A stretch of 6,533 nucleotides of DNA. It comes from RGIG3994 sp045589735. Its GTDB lineage: Bacteria; Bacillota; Clostridia; Oscillospirales; CAG-272. A model generated the notes under the pieces. It saw only the letters and a list, made by a program, of their open reading frames with translations, was not told where the DNA came from and ran no database searches. The translations under genes were made by a program, and so were the position numbers. The stretch lies in assembly GCA_045589735.1 (NCBI GenBank), contig JAZNPQ010000096.1, positions 1 to 6,533 of the forward strand, written 5' to 3'. Position 1 is the first letter of the stretch. Each line of letters begins with the position of its first letter. Shown here piece by piece: positions 1-5,758 of the stretch.

Positions 1-2
1 TG

Positions 3-53
3 TACGGACTCCCGATAGGACTTGTGCGAATTCTAACGAGAAAAGCAAATTAA
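3..53 (+). CDS. Possible 3' end of an upstream gene (partial)
   Basis: One frame is open from the left edge to a TAA at 51-53 and reads YGLPIGLVRILTRKAN. It is too short to identify. It is reported because the next gene, in the same direction, starts 69 bases later, and because the residues and codons (ATA, AGA, CTA) resemble the neighbouring + strand genes. The only evidence is an open frame of 17 codons, which could occur by chance; a second frame is also open here until about position 95. Confidence 0.3.
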   Translation, partial: YGLPIGLVRILTRKAN

Positions 54-72
54 AAGTTTTTGTTTTTTATAC

Positions 73-87
73 GTGGGCTCTGCCCAC
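73..87. repeat. Short GC-rich hairpin (GTGGGC-TCT-GCCCAC)
   Basis: Perfect 6-bp inverted repeat, arms 73-78 and 82-87 with a 3-base loop, followed by ACCCGCAT and preceded by a T-rich run (57-68). The T run is upstream of the hairpin on the + strand and becomes an A run on the - strand, so it does not have the layout of an intrinsic terminator in either direction. It resembles the inner hairpin at 3371-3391, which is also preceded by T-rich sequence and GTGGG and contains CCCGCAT. This suggests a dispersed intergenic hairpin family. Confidence 0.45.
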
Positions 88-122
88 ACCCGCATAATAA
101 TATTTCATAAAAGAGGAAAACC

Positions 123-854
123 ATGGAAATCAGACTGCAAAAATATTTTACCGACTGCGGAATACTGTCAAGAAGGGCGGCGGAGGCCGAGATAGCGGCA
201 GGTCGCGTCAAGGTCAACGGTGTCGTTGCCGAGGTCGGTCAGAAAATAGACCCCGAGCGTGATACCGTAATATACAAGGGCAAAAAAATAGAGCCGCCGA
301 AGGATGCGCACAAGGTTTGCATAATGCTCCACAAGCCGCGCGGATACGTCACAACGACAAGCGACGAAAAGGGGCGTCCGTGCGTGACTGACCTTGTCGA
401 GGGCGTTGGCACAAGAGTCTATCCGATAGGCAGACTCGACCTTGACTCAGACGGACTTCTGCTGCTCACGAATGACGGTGAGCTTGCAAATTTCCTCACG
501 CATCCGAAGCACACAGTACCGAAAATATACCACGTAAAAATAAAAGGCGTACCCAAGAGAGAAGAGCTTTGGGAGCTTGGAAAGCCTATAGAAATTGACG
601 GTATGACGACCAAAAAGGTCGATATAAAGCTCATCTCGACCTCGCGTGACGACACGAGCGTGCTTGAAATGGTGCTTTTCGAAGGACGAAACCGACAGAT
701 AAGACGTATGTGCGAGGCGCGCGGAGTAGAAATACTTCGTCTTACGCGAGTTGCAATAGGAGATATAAAGCTCGGAAATCTCGCGCCCGGAAAGTGGAGA
801 CACCTCACGGCGTCACAAATAAAATACCTGCGCAGCGAGATGAAAAAGCGCTGA
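123..854 (+). CDS. rluB: 23S rRNA pseudouridine synthase, RsuA/RluB family
   Basis: This enzyme isomerises a specific uridine in rRNA to pseudouridine; RluB members act on the large-subunit peptidyl-transferase region. Residues 1 to about 48 form an S4 RNA-binding domain (LQKYFTDCGILSRRAAE, then GRVKVNG). The catalytic domain starts near residue 64 with KPRGY (71-75), followed by the signature GRLDLDSDGLLLLTNDG at 103-119, in which Asp106 is the expected catalytic aspartate, and EGRNRQIRRM at 187-196. The length of 243 residues is normal for the family. The ATG at 123 has an AGAGG site at 112-116 and places the S4 domain right at the N-terminus. The S4 domain plus GRLD form places it in the RsuA/RluB/RluE/RluF group; RluB is the usual Firmicutes member, but the target base is inferred. 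ATA encodes 16 of its 19 isoleucines. Confidence 0.93.
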   Translation: MEIRLQKYFTDCGILSRRAAEAEIAAGRVKVNGVVAEVGQKIDPERDTVIYKGKKIEPPKDAHKVCIMLHKPRGYVTTTSDEKGRPCVTDLVEGVGTRVYPIGRLDLDSDGLLLLTNDGELANFLTHPKHTVPKIYHVKIKGVPKREELWELGKPIEIDGMTTKKVDIKLISTSRDDTSVLEMVLFEGRNRQIRRMCEARGVEILRLTRVAIGDIKLGNLAPGKWRHLTASQIKYLRSEMKKR

Positions 855-869
855 AGGGAATTTCTGAAT

Positions 870-898
870 ATTCAGTGCACGTCGAGCAGTGAATTTTT
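870..898 (+). terminator. Weak terminator-like hairpin between rluB and the PBP gene
   Basis: ATTCAGTGC (870-878) pairs with GCAGTGAAT (886-894) except for one central G-G mismatch, around a 7-base loop, and is followed at once by a T run through 898. The layout is that of an intrinsic terminator, but the stem is AT-rich and imperfect, so it would be leaky at best. An overlapping perfect palindrome, CTGAATATTCAG, lies at 864-875. The two may be alternative folds. Confidence 0.35.
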
Positions 899-931
899 AG
901 AGGTTTCCTAAAAACAAAAAAGGAGGACACA

Positions 932-2923
932 ATGCGATACAAAAGCCACGAACCGCACCGTACGGCGCGCTACATATCGCTCGGTATATTTTTTGCCGTA
1001 TGCGTCCTCGTTTTTGCGGTAAGACTTATACACTACCAGCTCGTAACGGCGGATGAGTATTCGCTTCCTGTATACGCCGACGGAAATATACGAACCGTGA
1101 CTGTCCGTGCCGAGCGCGGCAACATCTGCGACCGAAACGGTACGGTGCTTGTCACGAACCGCTATACATATAACGTACAGATAGAATACGGCGCGATTCC
1201 AGAGGAGCGAGACGACGCATATGAGGTGTATCTCGGTGCGCTCGACCTGCTCGACGAAACAGGAACCGAAAGAGCGTCGGATTTTTCTCCGTTCGTCGGT
1301 AAATATCCCGAATACAGCTTTAAAAGCGAGGTAAACGACCCTTCATCGACGGTATATAAAAAGCTCTCGAAGGTACTTGAGGCTTTAAATTATCCCGAAT
1401 ATAACAGCGCGTCCGACCTTGCAAGACTTATAGCAAATAAATACAGCATTATAACGGTTAATAAGGACGGAAGCGTGGAATCCGACTACTCTGACCGCGA
1501 TATCGGCAGACTTATCGAGCTTCGCTACAACATGCTCGCGTCGGATTTTCCTTACGCGCCCTACGTGCTTGCAAAGGGCGTTGACGAGCGTATGGCGTCG
1601 GCAGTAAAGGAACGCCACCTCACGGGTGTCACGGTATCGGCAGAGGCGAACAGACATTACGTTTACAAAAAATCAGACGGCGCGCGTTACGCGTCTCACA
1701 TTTTCGGAACGGTTGGCGCAATAACCGCCGAAACAGGAGAATACTACACCTCGCTCGGCTATCCGCTTGACGCAAAGGTCGGACGGTCGGGCGCTGAGCT
1801 TGCGTTTGAGGAGTATCTTCGCGGAGTTGACGGAACACTTGCGATAGTCGAGGACGAAAGCGGAAATATTATAGAGACATATTGGCAGAAAGAGCCTATA
1901 CCGGGCAAGGACGTTTGGCTGACAATAGATATAAACGTACAAATGGCGGCAGAAAACGCTCTTATGTCACAAATAGCCGAGGGAGGCAGCGGAGGCGCGG
2001 TCGCCGCGACCGACCCGAACACGGGTGAAGTCTTGGCTCTTGCGTCATATCCTGATGACGAGGCAAATAAATCCATTTCGGCATACGCGCCCGGCTCGAC
2101 CTTTAAGGTAGGAATGGCTCTCGCCGCCCTGAACGAGGGAATTATTACCGAGGACAGTCTTATTGAGCTTTTCGGAAGCTATAACGGCACGACCTGCCAC
2201 AACCACGGAGACGCAGAATGCAGCGGTACTATTGACGTAATCCATGCACTCGGCTGCTCGTGTAACTATTTCTTTGCATATATCGGCGACGAGCTGGGAA
2301 TGTCTAAGATTACCAAGTACGGTGAGCTTTACGGCTTTGGAAGCTATACAGGACTCGAAATAGGACTTAACGGCGCGACATCCGAAGCATCGGGAAGCCT
2401 GTCAAGCGACGAAAATCTTGACTATATGTCGGCAATAGGTCAGCTACACAGATGTACGCCGCTACAGATATCGCAGTATATCGCGATGATAGCGAACGGC
2501 GGCACACGTTACTCGGCGCATATTTTAAAGTGCGTCAAGGAATACGACTCGGGCACGACACTCCACGAAACAAAGCCAAAATCGGTCGCATCTCTTTCGT
2601 CAATAGGTATTACGCCCAACAGTATAGATACAGTCTGCCGAGGTATGCTTGAGGTGGTACACGGAGAGGGCGCGTCGTCATACGTGCGCTCGGCGTTCTC
2701 GTCAGCGCCCTATACGGTCGCGGGTAAGACGGGTACTGCCGAGGTTTCGGGACAGACGGACAACGCATTTTTCGTCGGCTACGCCCCCTATGCAGACCCG
2801 AAAATAGTGGTAACGGCATTCGTTGAAGAGGGACGAACGGGCGGTCTTGCGTCGGGTATCGTGCGTGACGTAATGGACGCCTACTCGGAAAACGTACGTC
2901 CGCTGAATGACCCTGTAGGATAA
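932..2923 (+). CDS. Class B penicillin-binding protein (PBP2/FtsI/SpoVD-like transpeptidase)
   Basis: A D,D-transpeptidase that cross-links peptidoglycan on the outer face of the membrane, probably partnered with a SEDS glycosyltransferase. A short basic cytoplasmic tail is followed by one transmembrane anchor at about 14-37. The dimerisation/pedestal domain opens with RAERGNICDRNG (59-70) and contains GRSGAELAFEEYLRG. The transpeptidase domain begins near 328. All three active-site motifs are intact: STFK with nucleophile Ser389 and Lys392, SCN with Ser443 and Asn445, and KTG at 599-601. The 663 residues end about 60 after KTG, so there are no PASTA repeats, unlike typical SpoVD. An AGGAGG site at 921-926 fixes the ATG. 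Four cysteines (422, 430, 442, 444) cluster around SCN. The sequence does not tell elongation (PBP2), division (FtsI) and sporulation roles apart; the GRSG...EEYLRG segment and lack of PASTA lean slightly to PBP2. Confidence 0.93.
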   Translation: MRYKSHEPHRTARYISLGIFFAVCVLVFAVRLIHYQLVTADEYSLPVYADGNIRTVTVRAERGNICDRNGTVLVTNRYTYNVQIEYGAIPEERDDAYEVYLGALDLLDETGTERASDFSPFVGKYPEYSFKSEVNDPSSTVYKKLSKVLEALNYPEYNSASDLARLIANKYSIITVNKDGSVESDYSDRDIGRLIELRYNMLASDFPYAPYVLAKGVDERMASAVKERHLTGVTVSAEANRHYVYKKSDGARYASHIFGTVGAITAETGEYYTSLGYPLDAKVGRSGAELAFEEYLRGVDGTLAIVEDESGNIIETYWQKEPIPGKDVWLTIDINVQMAAENALMSQIAEGGSGGAVAATDPNTGEVLALASYPDDEANKSISAYAPGSTFKVGMALAALNEGIITEDSLIELFGSYNGTTCHNHGDAECSGTIDVIHALGCSCNYFFAYIGDELGMSKITKYGELYGFGSYTGLEIGLNGATSEASGSLSSDENLDYMSAIGQLHRCTPLQISQYIAMIANGGTRYSAHILKCVKEYDSGTTLHETKPKSVASLSSIGITPNSIDTVCRGMLEVVHGEGASSYVRSAFSSAPYTVAGKTGTAEVSGQTDNAFFVGYAPYADPKIVVTAFVEEGRTGGLASGIVRDVMDAYSENVRPLNDPVG

Positions 2924-2956
2924 AAAACGGATTAATTACGAAAGGAATCTCATAGA

Positions 2957-3340
2957 ATGTTATCGGTTCTTCCAATCCAAGAAAAAGACGAGCAGAAGGC
3001 AATATGCGAGCTTTGCTGTGTCGAATATAAGCCAACACTACTTGCGTATAAGCTCACAGACGGCGATAAAACAGTCGGTATATGTCAGTTTCGTCTTACG
3101 CCCGAGGGCGGTGTTATTTCAACGCTTGCGGGACTGCCAAACGAGGAAAAATTCGAATATCTTTTTATGCTCGGCAGAGGTACGCTTAATTTTATTGACA
3201 CCTGCGGAGCAAAATACGCCTATCTCGACATCGACAGCTTTGACGACGTCACCGCACGCGCGATAGGCTTTACAAAGGCAGACGGCCGCTACCGTATCGA
3301 CCTCGAGGGATTTTTCACAGAACCGTGTAAGCATCACTGA
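2957..3340 (+). CDS. Small protein resembling a degenerate GNAT acetyltransferase domain
   Basis: No confident family assignment. The 127 residues have the order seen in the core of GNAT folds: an early helix, a strand with VGICQFRL (40-46), a strand around GGVISTLAGL, a helix with MLGRGTLNFIDTCGAKYAYLD (71-91), then ARAIGFTKADGRYRI (100-114), like the 'A..lGF' end of acetyltransferases. The canonical acetyl-CoA loop (R/Q-x-x-G-x-G/A) is not clear, so it may not be an active enzyme. It has no signal peptide or membrane segment and should be cytosolic. Six cysteines (17, 20, 21, 43, 83, 124) and a CKHH tail are noticeable for its size. An AAAGGA site at 2941-2946 sits 10 bases before the ATG. 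It lies 33 bases after the PBP gene and is probably cotranscribed. ORF reality is fairly sure; the GNAT relation is inference. Confidence 0.7.
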   Translation: MLSVLPIQEKDEQKAICELCCVEYKPTLLAYKLTDGDKTVGICQFRLTPEGGVISTLAGLPNEEKFEYLFMLGRGTLNFIDTCGAKYAYLDIDSFDDVTARAIGFTKADGRYRIDLEGFFTEPCKHH

Positions 3341-3419
3341 ATTTTGATTTGTCGGTGAGGTTGTTTCTTTATGTGGGGTGAAACCCCGCATCTCCAAAAC
3401 TCACCGTTAAATCCCAATT
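3340..3419. repeat. Nested imperfect palindrome after the + strand operon, possible terminator or small RNA hairpin
   Basis: Pairing arms from outside in: AATT (3340-3343) with AATT (3416-3419); GATTT (3346-3350) with AAATC (3409-3413); CGGTGAG (3353-3359) with CTCACCG (3400-3406); and a terminal hairpin ATGTGGGG (3371-3378) with CCCCGCAT (3384-3391, one G-T pair) closed by TGAAA. The whole could fold as one long arm with internal loops on either strand. It starts at the stop codon of the preceding gene, so it may end + strand transcription, but no T run follows it. A mobile miniature element or a dispersed intergenic repeat is the alternative. Confidence 0.5.
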
Positions 3420-3446
3420 TATCGAACGCATATTTGGCAAAGCAGC

Positions 3447-3480
3447 TTATATCTCTATTTCACGAACTTTTGTGATATAA
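3447..3480. repeat. Small inverted repeat in AT-rich convergent spacer
   Basis: TTATATC (3447-3453) and GATATAA (3474-3480) are perfectly complementary across a 20-base gap. An overlapping alternative hairpin, TCAC (3460-3463) with GTGA (3472-3475), sits at its inner edge. The surrounding 3420-3520 stretch is strongly AT-rich and has no credible ORF. I could not assign a role, and AT-rich sequence makes such repeats fairly likely by chance. Confidence 0.3.
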
Positions 3481-3520
3481 TTTTATATTTTACCAAATTA
3501 TATATCAATTTATTTCATAT

Positions 3521-3563
3521 AAAGAGACAACCCCGTCAACCGATGATTCGGTTGACGGGGTTG
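3521..3563 (-). terminator. Strong intrinsic terminator of the sugar-enzyme operon
   Basis: A perfect 15-bp stem, CAACCCCGTCAACCG (3528-3542) with CGGTTGACGGGGTTG (3549-3563), closes a 6-base loop that can gain one further A-T pair. Read on the - strand it begins 21 bases after the oxidoreductase stop codon and is followed by TCTCTTTATAT, an interrupted T tract. On the + strand the following bases (ATTTGAGATA) are less T-rich, so the - strand is the main direction, though a stem this stable could also stop + strand transcription. Confidence 0.85.
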
Positions 3564-3584
3564 ATTTGAGATATTGTTCTAAAA

Positions 3585-4769
3585 TTAAATTTCGGGAATT
3601 TCGATCTCGATCTCGCGTCCAAGCTCTGCCGACTTTGCGATACCGTCGATAATTGCCTGGTTATAGATTATCTGAGACGACGGAACCGGAGCAGGTGTGC
3701 CGTTCTTGCAGGCATCAAGGAATGTACGAACCTTGCGCTCGAAGAGTCCGGGGCCCTTCTGGTTGATGATCGGAACCTCGATCTCGGTCTGCTGTCCGCA
3801 AACCTCGCGGTAGATCTTCATAGGTCCGCCGACCGTGCCGTTCCAGCACTCTGTCGAGGGAATGCGGAGACCTGCTTTTGTTCCGAGAATGATGGTATCT
3901 CCGGGTGTGTCAAGGTTCATAGCCCAAGCGATACGGAAGTCGAGAATAATTCCGCCCTCAAGTCTGATAAATGCCGCTGCGAAATCGTCAACGGTGAATT
4001 TTTTTGCGTATTCTGCTCTCTTGCTCTCCTTGTAGCCGCAGTAATCGGGCGACGTTCCGAAGAATGCCGACTTATAACCCGAAACCGTGAGAGGCTTCGG
4101 ATAGCCTATTGCGTTGAGAACCATATCGAGCGAGTAGCAACCGATATCACCGAGCGCGCCAAGACCTGCGGTCTCGTCCTCAATAAAGGTCGTTCCGAAG
4201 GGAATCGGAATACCTCTTCTGCGTCCGCCGCCCGTCTGAATGTAGTAGATCTGACCAAGCTCACCCGACTCGACTATCTTCTTGATCATCTGCATATTTG
4301 CGTCAAGTCTCGGCTGGAAGCCTATAGAGAGAACCTTTCCGCTCTTCTTTTCGGCCTTCATGACCTCAATAGCCTCTTCTGTCGTAACGGTGAAGGGCTT
4401 TTCGAGAAGTACGTGCAGACCTGCCTCAAGCGCGCGGATAGCGGGTGCTGCGTGCTGACGGTTGTAGGTACAAATGGTAACGGCATCAAGATTCAAGGAC
4501 TTGTCTGCGAGCATTTCGACGTCGTCCTTATAATCTGTCTTAACTCCCTCAACGCCGTACTTTTTAAAGAAAGCGGCGGCTTTTCCGGGAACGAGGTCAC
4601 AGCCTGCGACGATCTCAACGTCGGGCTGAGCCATAAACGCTTTAATGTGTGAGCCTGCTATCCAACCTGTTCCGATGAAGCCTATTCTCAGCTTCTTGCC
4701 GGTGGTATCAACTGTGGTTATCTCTTCTGCGGTAAAGGTATTAAGACCTTCCATTGATTTGTCTGCCAT
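3585..4769 (-). CDS. Gfo/Idh/MocA-family NAD(P)-dependent oxidoreductase
   Basis: A cytosolic dehydrogenase, expected to oxidise or reduce a hydroxyl of a sugar, polyol or glycoside with NAD(P). The N-terminal Rossmann fold (about 27-145) carries the dinucleotide loop GFIGTGWIAG (30-39) and the family signature EKP at 123-125. The C-terminal alpha/beta domain has GALGDIGCYSLD at 204-215. In inositol dehydrogenase this segment has a D-x-x-x-H pair; here it is Asp208-x-x-x-Tyr212, as in glucose-fructose oxidoreductase and related members. At 394 residues it is slightly long because of about 26 extra residues before the first strand; there is no signal peptide. A GGAGGT site (4778-4783 on the + strand) supports the ATG at 4769. 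It lies 23 bases after the TIM-barrel gene and just before the strong terminator, so it is the last gene of a two-gene operon. Only about 7 of 39 isoleucines use ATA. Substrate unknown. Confidence 0.93.
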   Translation of the reverse strand: MADKSMEGLNTFTAEEITTVDTTGKKLRIGFIGTGWIAGSHIKAFMAQPDVEIVAGCDLVPGKAAAFFKKYGVEGVKTDYKDDVEMLADKSLNLDAVTICTYNRQHAAPAIRALEAGLHVLLEKPFTVTTEEAIEVMKAEKKSGKVLSIGFQPRLDANMQMIKKIVESGELGQIYYIQTGGGRRRGIPIPFGTTFIEDETAGLGALGDIGCYSLDMVLNAIGYPKPLTVSGYKSAFFGTSPDYCGYKESKRAEYAKKFTVDDFAAAFIRLEGGIILDFRIAWAMNLDTPGDTIILGTKAGLRIPSTECWNGTVGGPMKIYREVCGQQTEIEVPIINQKGPGLFERKVRTFLDACKNGTPAPVPSSQIIYNQAIIDGIAKSAELGREIEIEIPEI

Positions 4770-4792
4770 AATACAAAACCTCCGTAATTTAC

Positions 4793-5608
4793 TTACTTAT
4801 TTATTGTTTTAAGGTAATCGAGACCAACCTTAATTGATTCAAGAGCCGTCATATCAAGGCTCGGTTTGTCCTGCTCGATAACGAGCCACTTCGTACCTGC
4901 TTCCTTTGCGGCTTCAAGAATCGCGGGGAAATCCTGAACGCCCTTACCGAGAGGACGAAGCTCAAAGCCCTCGGGGCGCTCGGGCGCCTTGCTGTCAATA
5001 CCTATAAGCTCGTACATATTTTCGGTCCTTTCGCCGACAAAATCCTTAAGGTGAAGCACGGGAGCTCTTCCCGAATACTTGCGGAGATATTCCGCAGGAT
5101 TCTCTCCACCGACATTTACCCAGCAGGTGTCAAGCTCTGTCTGTAGCTTATCTGCGGGGATCTCATCGTAAAGTATGTCAAGAGCGTACTTGCCGCCAAT
5201 ACGTGCGAATTCGAAATCGTGATTATGATAAAGAAGCTGCATACCGAGCTTTTTAGCCACCTCACCGAGCATATCAATGTTTTTGATGACCTCGGGGAAA
5301 GCGTCGGTACCGGGACGGTACTCGGGAGTAAGGTAGGGAACAGCAACGTACTTACATCCGATAGTTGCGTACATTCCGAGAACCTTCTCGGGGTCGGCTA
5401 TCATATCGAGATAAGGAACGTGAGCCGATATCGGAACAAGACCGATATCCTCACACATAGACTTGACCTCTTCTGGCGTGTGGTCGTAAAGACCTGCAAA
5501 CTCAACGCCGTCATAGCCCATTGCTTTGATTTTTTTAAGAGTTGCGAACAGGTTATTCTTCGCGTCACCTCTGACAGAGAAGACCTGAACAGCTACGGGA
5601 AAAGACAT
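4793..5608 (-). CDS. Sugar phosphate isomerase/epimerase (xylose isomerase-like TIM barrel)
   Basis: This belongs to the AP-endonuclease-2/IolE/IolI superfamily: metal-dependent TIM barrels that isomerise, epimerise or dehydrate sugars and inositols. In 271 residues the order is: VQVFSVRG on the first strand (8-14), GYDGVEF with Glu36, ISAHVPY with His63, LLYHNHDFEF with His128 and His130 (125-134), ELDTCWV with Glu158 and Asp160, VLHLKD with His186 and Asp189 (184-189), and VIEQD with Glu245. Glu, His and Asp residues at these strand ends usually form the divalent metal site. The frame is open up to an ATG at 5698, but the ATG at 5608 is chosen: it has an AAGGAGG site 8 bases upstream, the first strand of the barrel follows at once, and the longer version would overlap the promoter. 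It is the first gene of the operon with the oxidoreductase. Substrate not identifiable. Confidence 0.92.
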   Translation of the reverse strand: MSFPVAVQVFSVRGDAKNNLFATLKKIKAMGYDGVEFAGLYDHTPEEVKSMCEDIGLVPISAHVPYLDMIADPEKVLGMYATIGCKYVAVPYLTPEYRPGTDAFPEVIKNIDMLGEVAKKLGMQLLYHNHDFEFARIGGKYALDILYDEIPADKLQTELDTCWVNVGGENPAEYLRKYSGRAPVLHLKDFVGERTENMYELIGIDSKAPERPEGFELRPLGKGVQDFPAILEAAKEAGTKWLVIEQDKPSLDMTALESIKVGLDYLKTINK

Positions 5609-5616
5609 ATCTTTAT

Positions 5617-5623
5617 CCTCCTT
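5617..5623 (-). promoter_or_regulatory. Ribosome binding site that fixes the TIM-barrel gene start
   Basis: Read on the - strand the sequence is AAGGAGG, followed by an 8-base spacer and the ATG at 5608-5606. It is the best Shine-Dalgarno match near this gene and decides against the in-frame ATG at 5698, which would add 30 residues. Confidence 0.85.
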
Positions 5624-5669
5624 AAATATTTTTCGGCGCGCGGCAATCAGACCGCAAATTACCTCGTTT

Positions 5670-5698
5670 ATTTTACAATCTAAAATCTGAATTTGCAA
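5670..5698 (-). promoter_or_regulatory. Sigma-A-type promoter of the sugar-enzyme operon
   Basis: On the - strand, TTGCAA (5698-5693, against consensus TTGACA) is followed after exactly 17 bases by TAAAAT (5675-5670, one mismatch to TATAAT). Transcription would start near 5663, giving a leader of about 55 bases before the ATG at 5608. The location just upstream of the first gene, the ideal spacing and the AT-rich upstream flank support it. Confidence 0.7.
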
Positions 5699-5701
5699 TC
5701 T

Positions 5702-5733
5702 TTTTTCGAAAAATCTTTATTATTTTTCGAAAA
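5702..5733 (-). promoter_or_regulatory. Two tandem TTTTCGAAAA palindromes upstream of the promoter, candidate operator or UP element
   Basis: TTTTTCGAAAAA (5702-5713) and TTTTCGAAAA (5724-5733) are perfect palindromes with a central CG. Their centres lie 21 bp apart, two helical turns, so they share one face of the DNA. Relative to the predicted start near 5663 they sit at about -44 and -65, where activators or the RNA polymerase alpha subunit bind. They may also bend DNA as phased A/T tracts. The binding protein, if any, is unknown. Confidence 0.45.
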
Positions 5734-5758
5734 TTCATTCGATACTTTGCCGTAATTT

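Noticed and set aside
73..87. Intrinsic terminator at the GTGGGC/GCCCAC hairpin
   Set aside because: The T run lies 5' of the hairpin on the + strand and appears as an A run 3' of it on the - strand, so the geometry is wrong in both directions.
54..122. A promoter for rluB in the upstream gap
   Set aside because: TAATAT at 98-103 could serve as a -10, but the bases 17 upstream (GGGCTC) do not match a -35; the gene may be read from an upstream promoter outside the window.
419..808. Two overlapping - strand open frames inside the pseudouridine synthase gene
   Set aside because: They are opposite conserved catalytic motifs of rluB and are low-complexity Ser/Arg-rich translations.
2610..3038. 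142-codon - strand open frame across the end of the PBP gene and the start of the small gene
   Set aside because: It overlaps two supported + strand genes, including the KTG region of the PBP, and its translation is rich in Arg, Pro and Ser without domain features.
3470..3485. TATAAT-like -10 on the + strand in the convergent spacer
   Set aside because: No -35 at suitable distance, general AT richness makes such matches likely, and transcription would run only into the strong hairpin and antisense to the oxidoreductase.
4769..4793. Naming the two operon genes iolG and iolE
   Set aside because: The oxidoreductase lacks the IolG-type His in the D-x-x-x-H motif and no other inositol gene is nearby, so the symbols would claim more than the sequence shows.
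5219..5683. 154-codon + strand open frame antisense to the TIM-barrel gene
   Set aside because: It lies almost wholly opposite a gene with clear family motifs, has no convincing ribosome binding site, and its translation shows no recognisable domain; it is a by-product of the codon bias on the other strand.
5609..5698. N-terminal extension of the TIM-barrel protein to the ATG at 5698
   Set aside because: No ribosome binding site there, the added 30 residues are not part of the barrel fold, and the segment overlaps the predicted -35 and -10 elements; the AAGGAGG before 5608 is much better.
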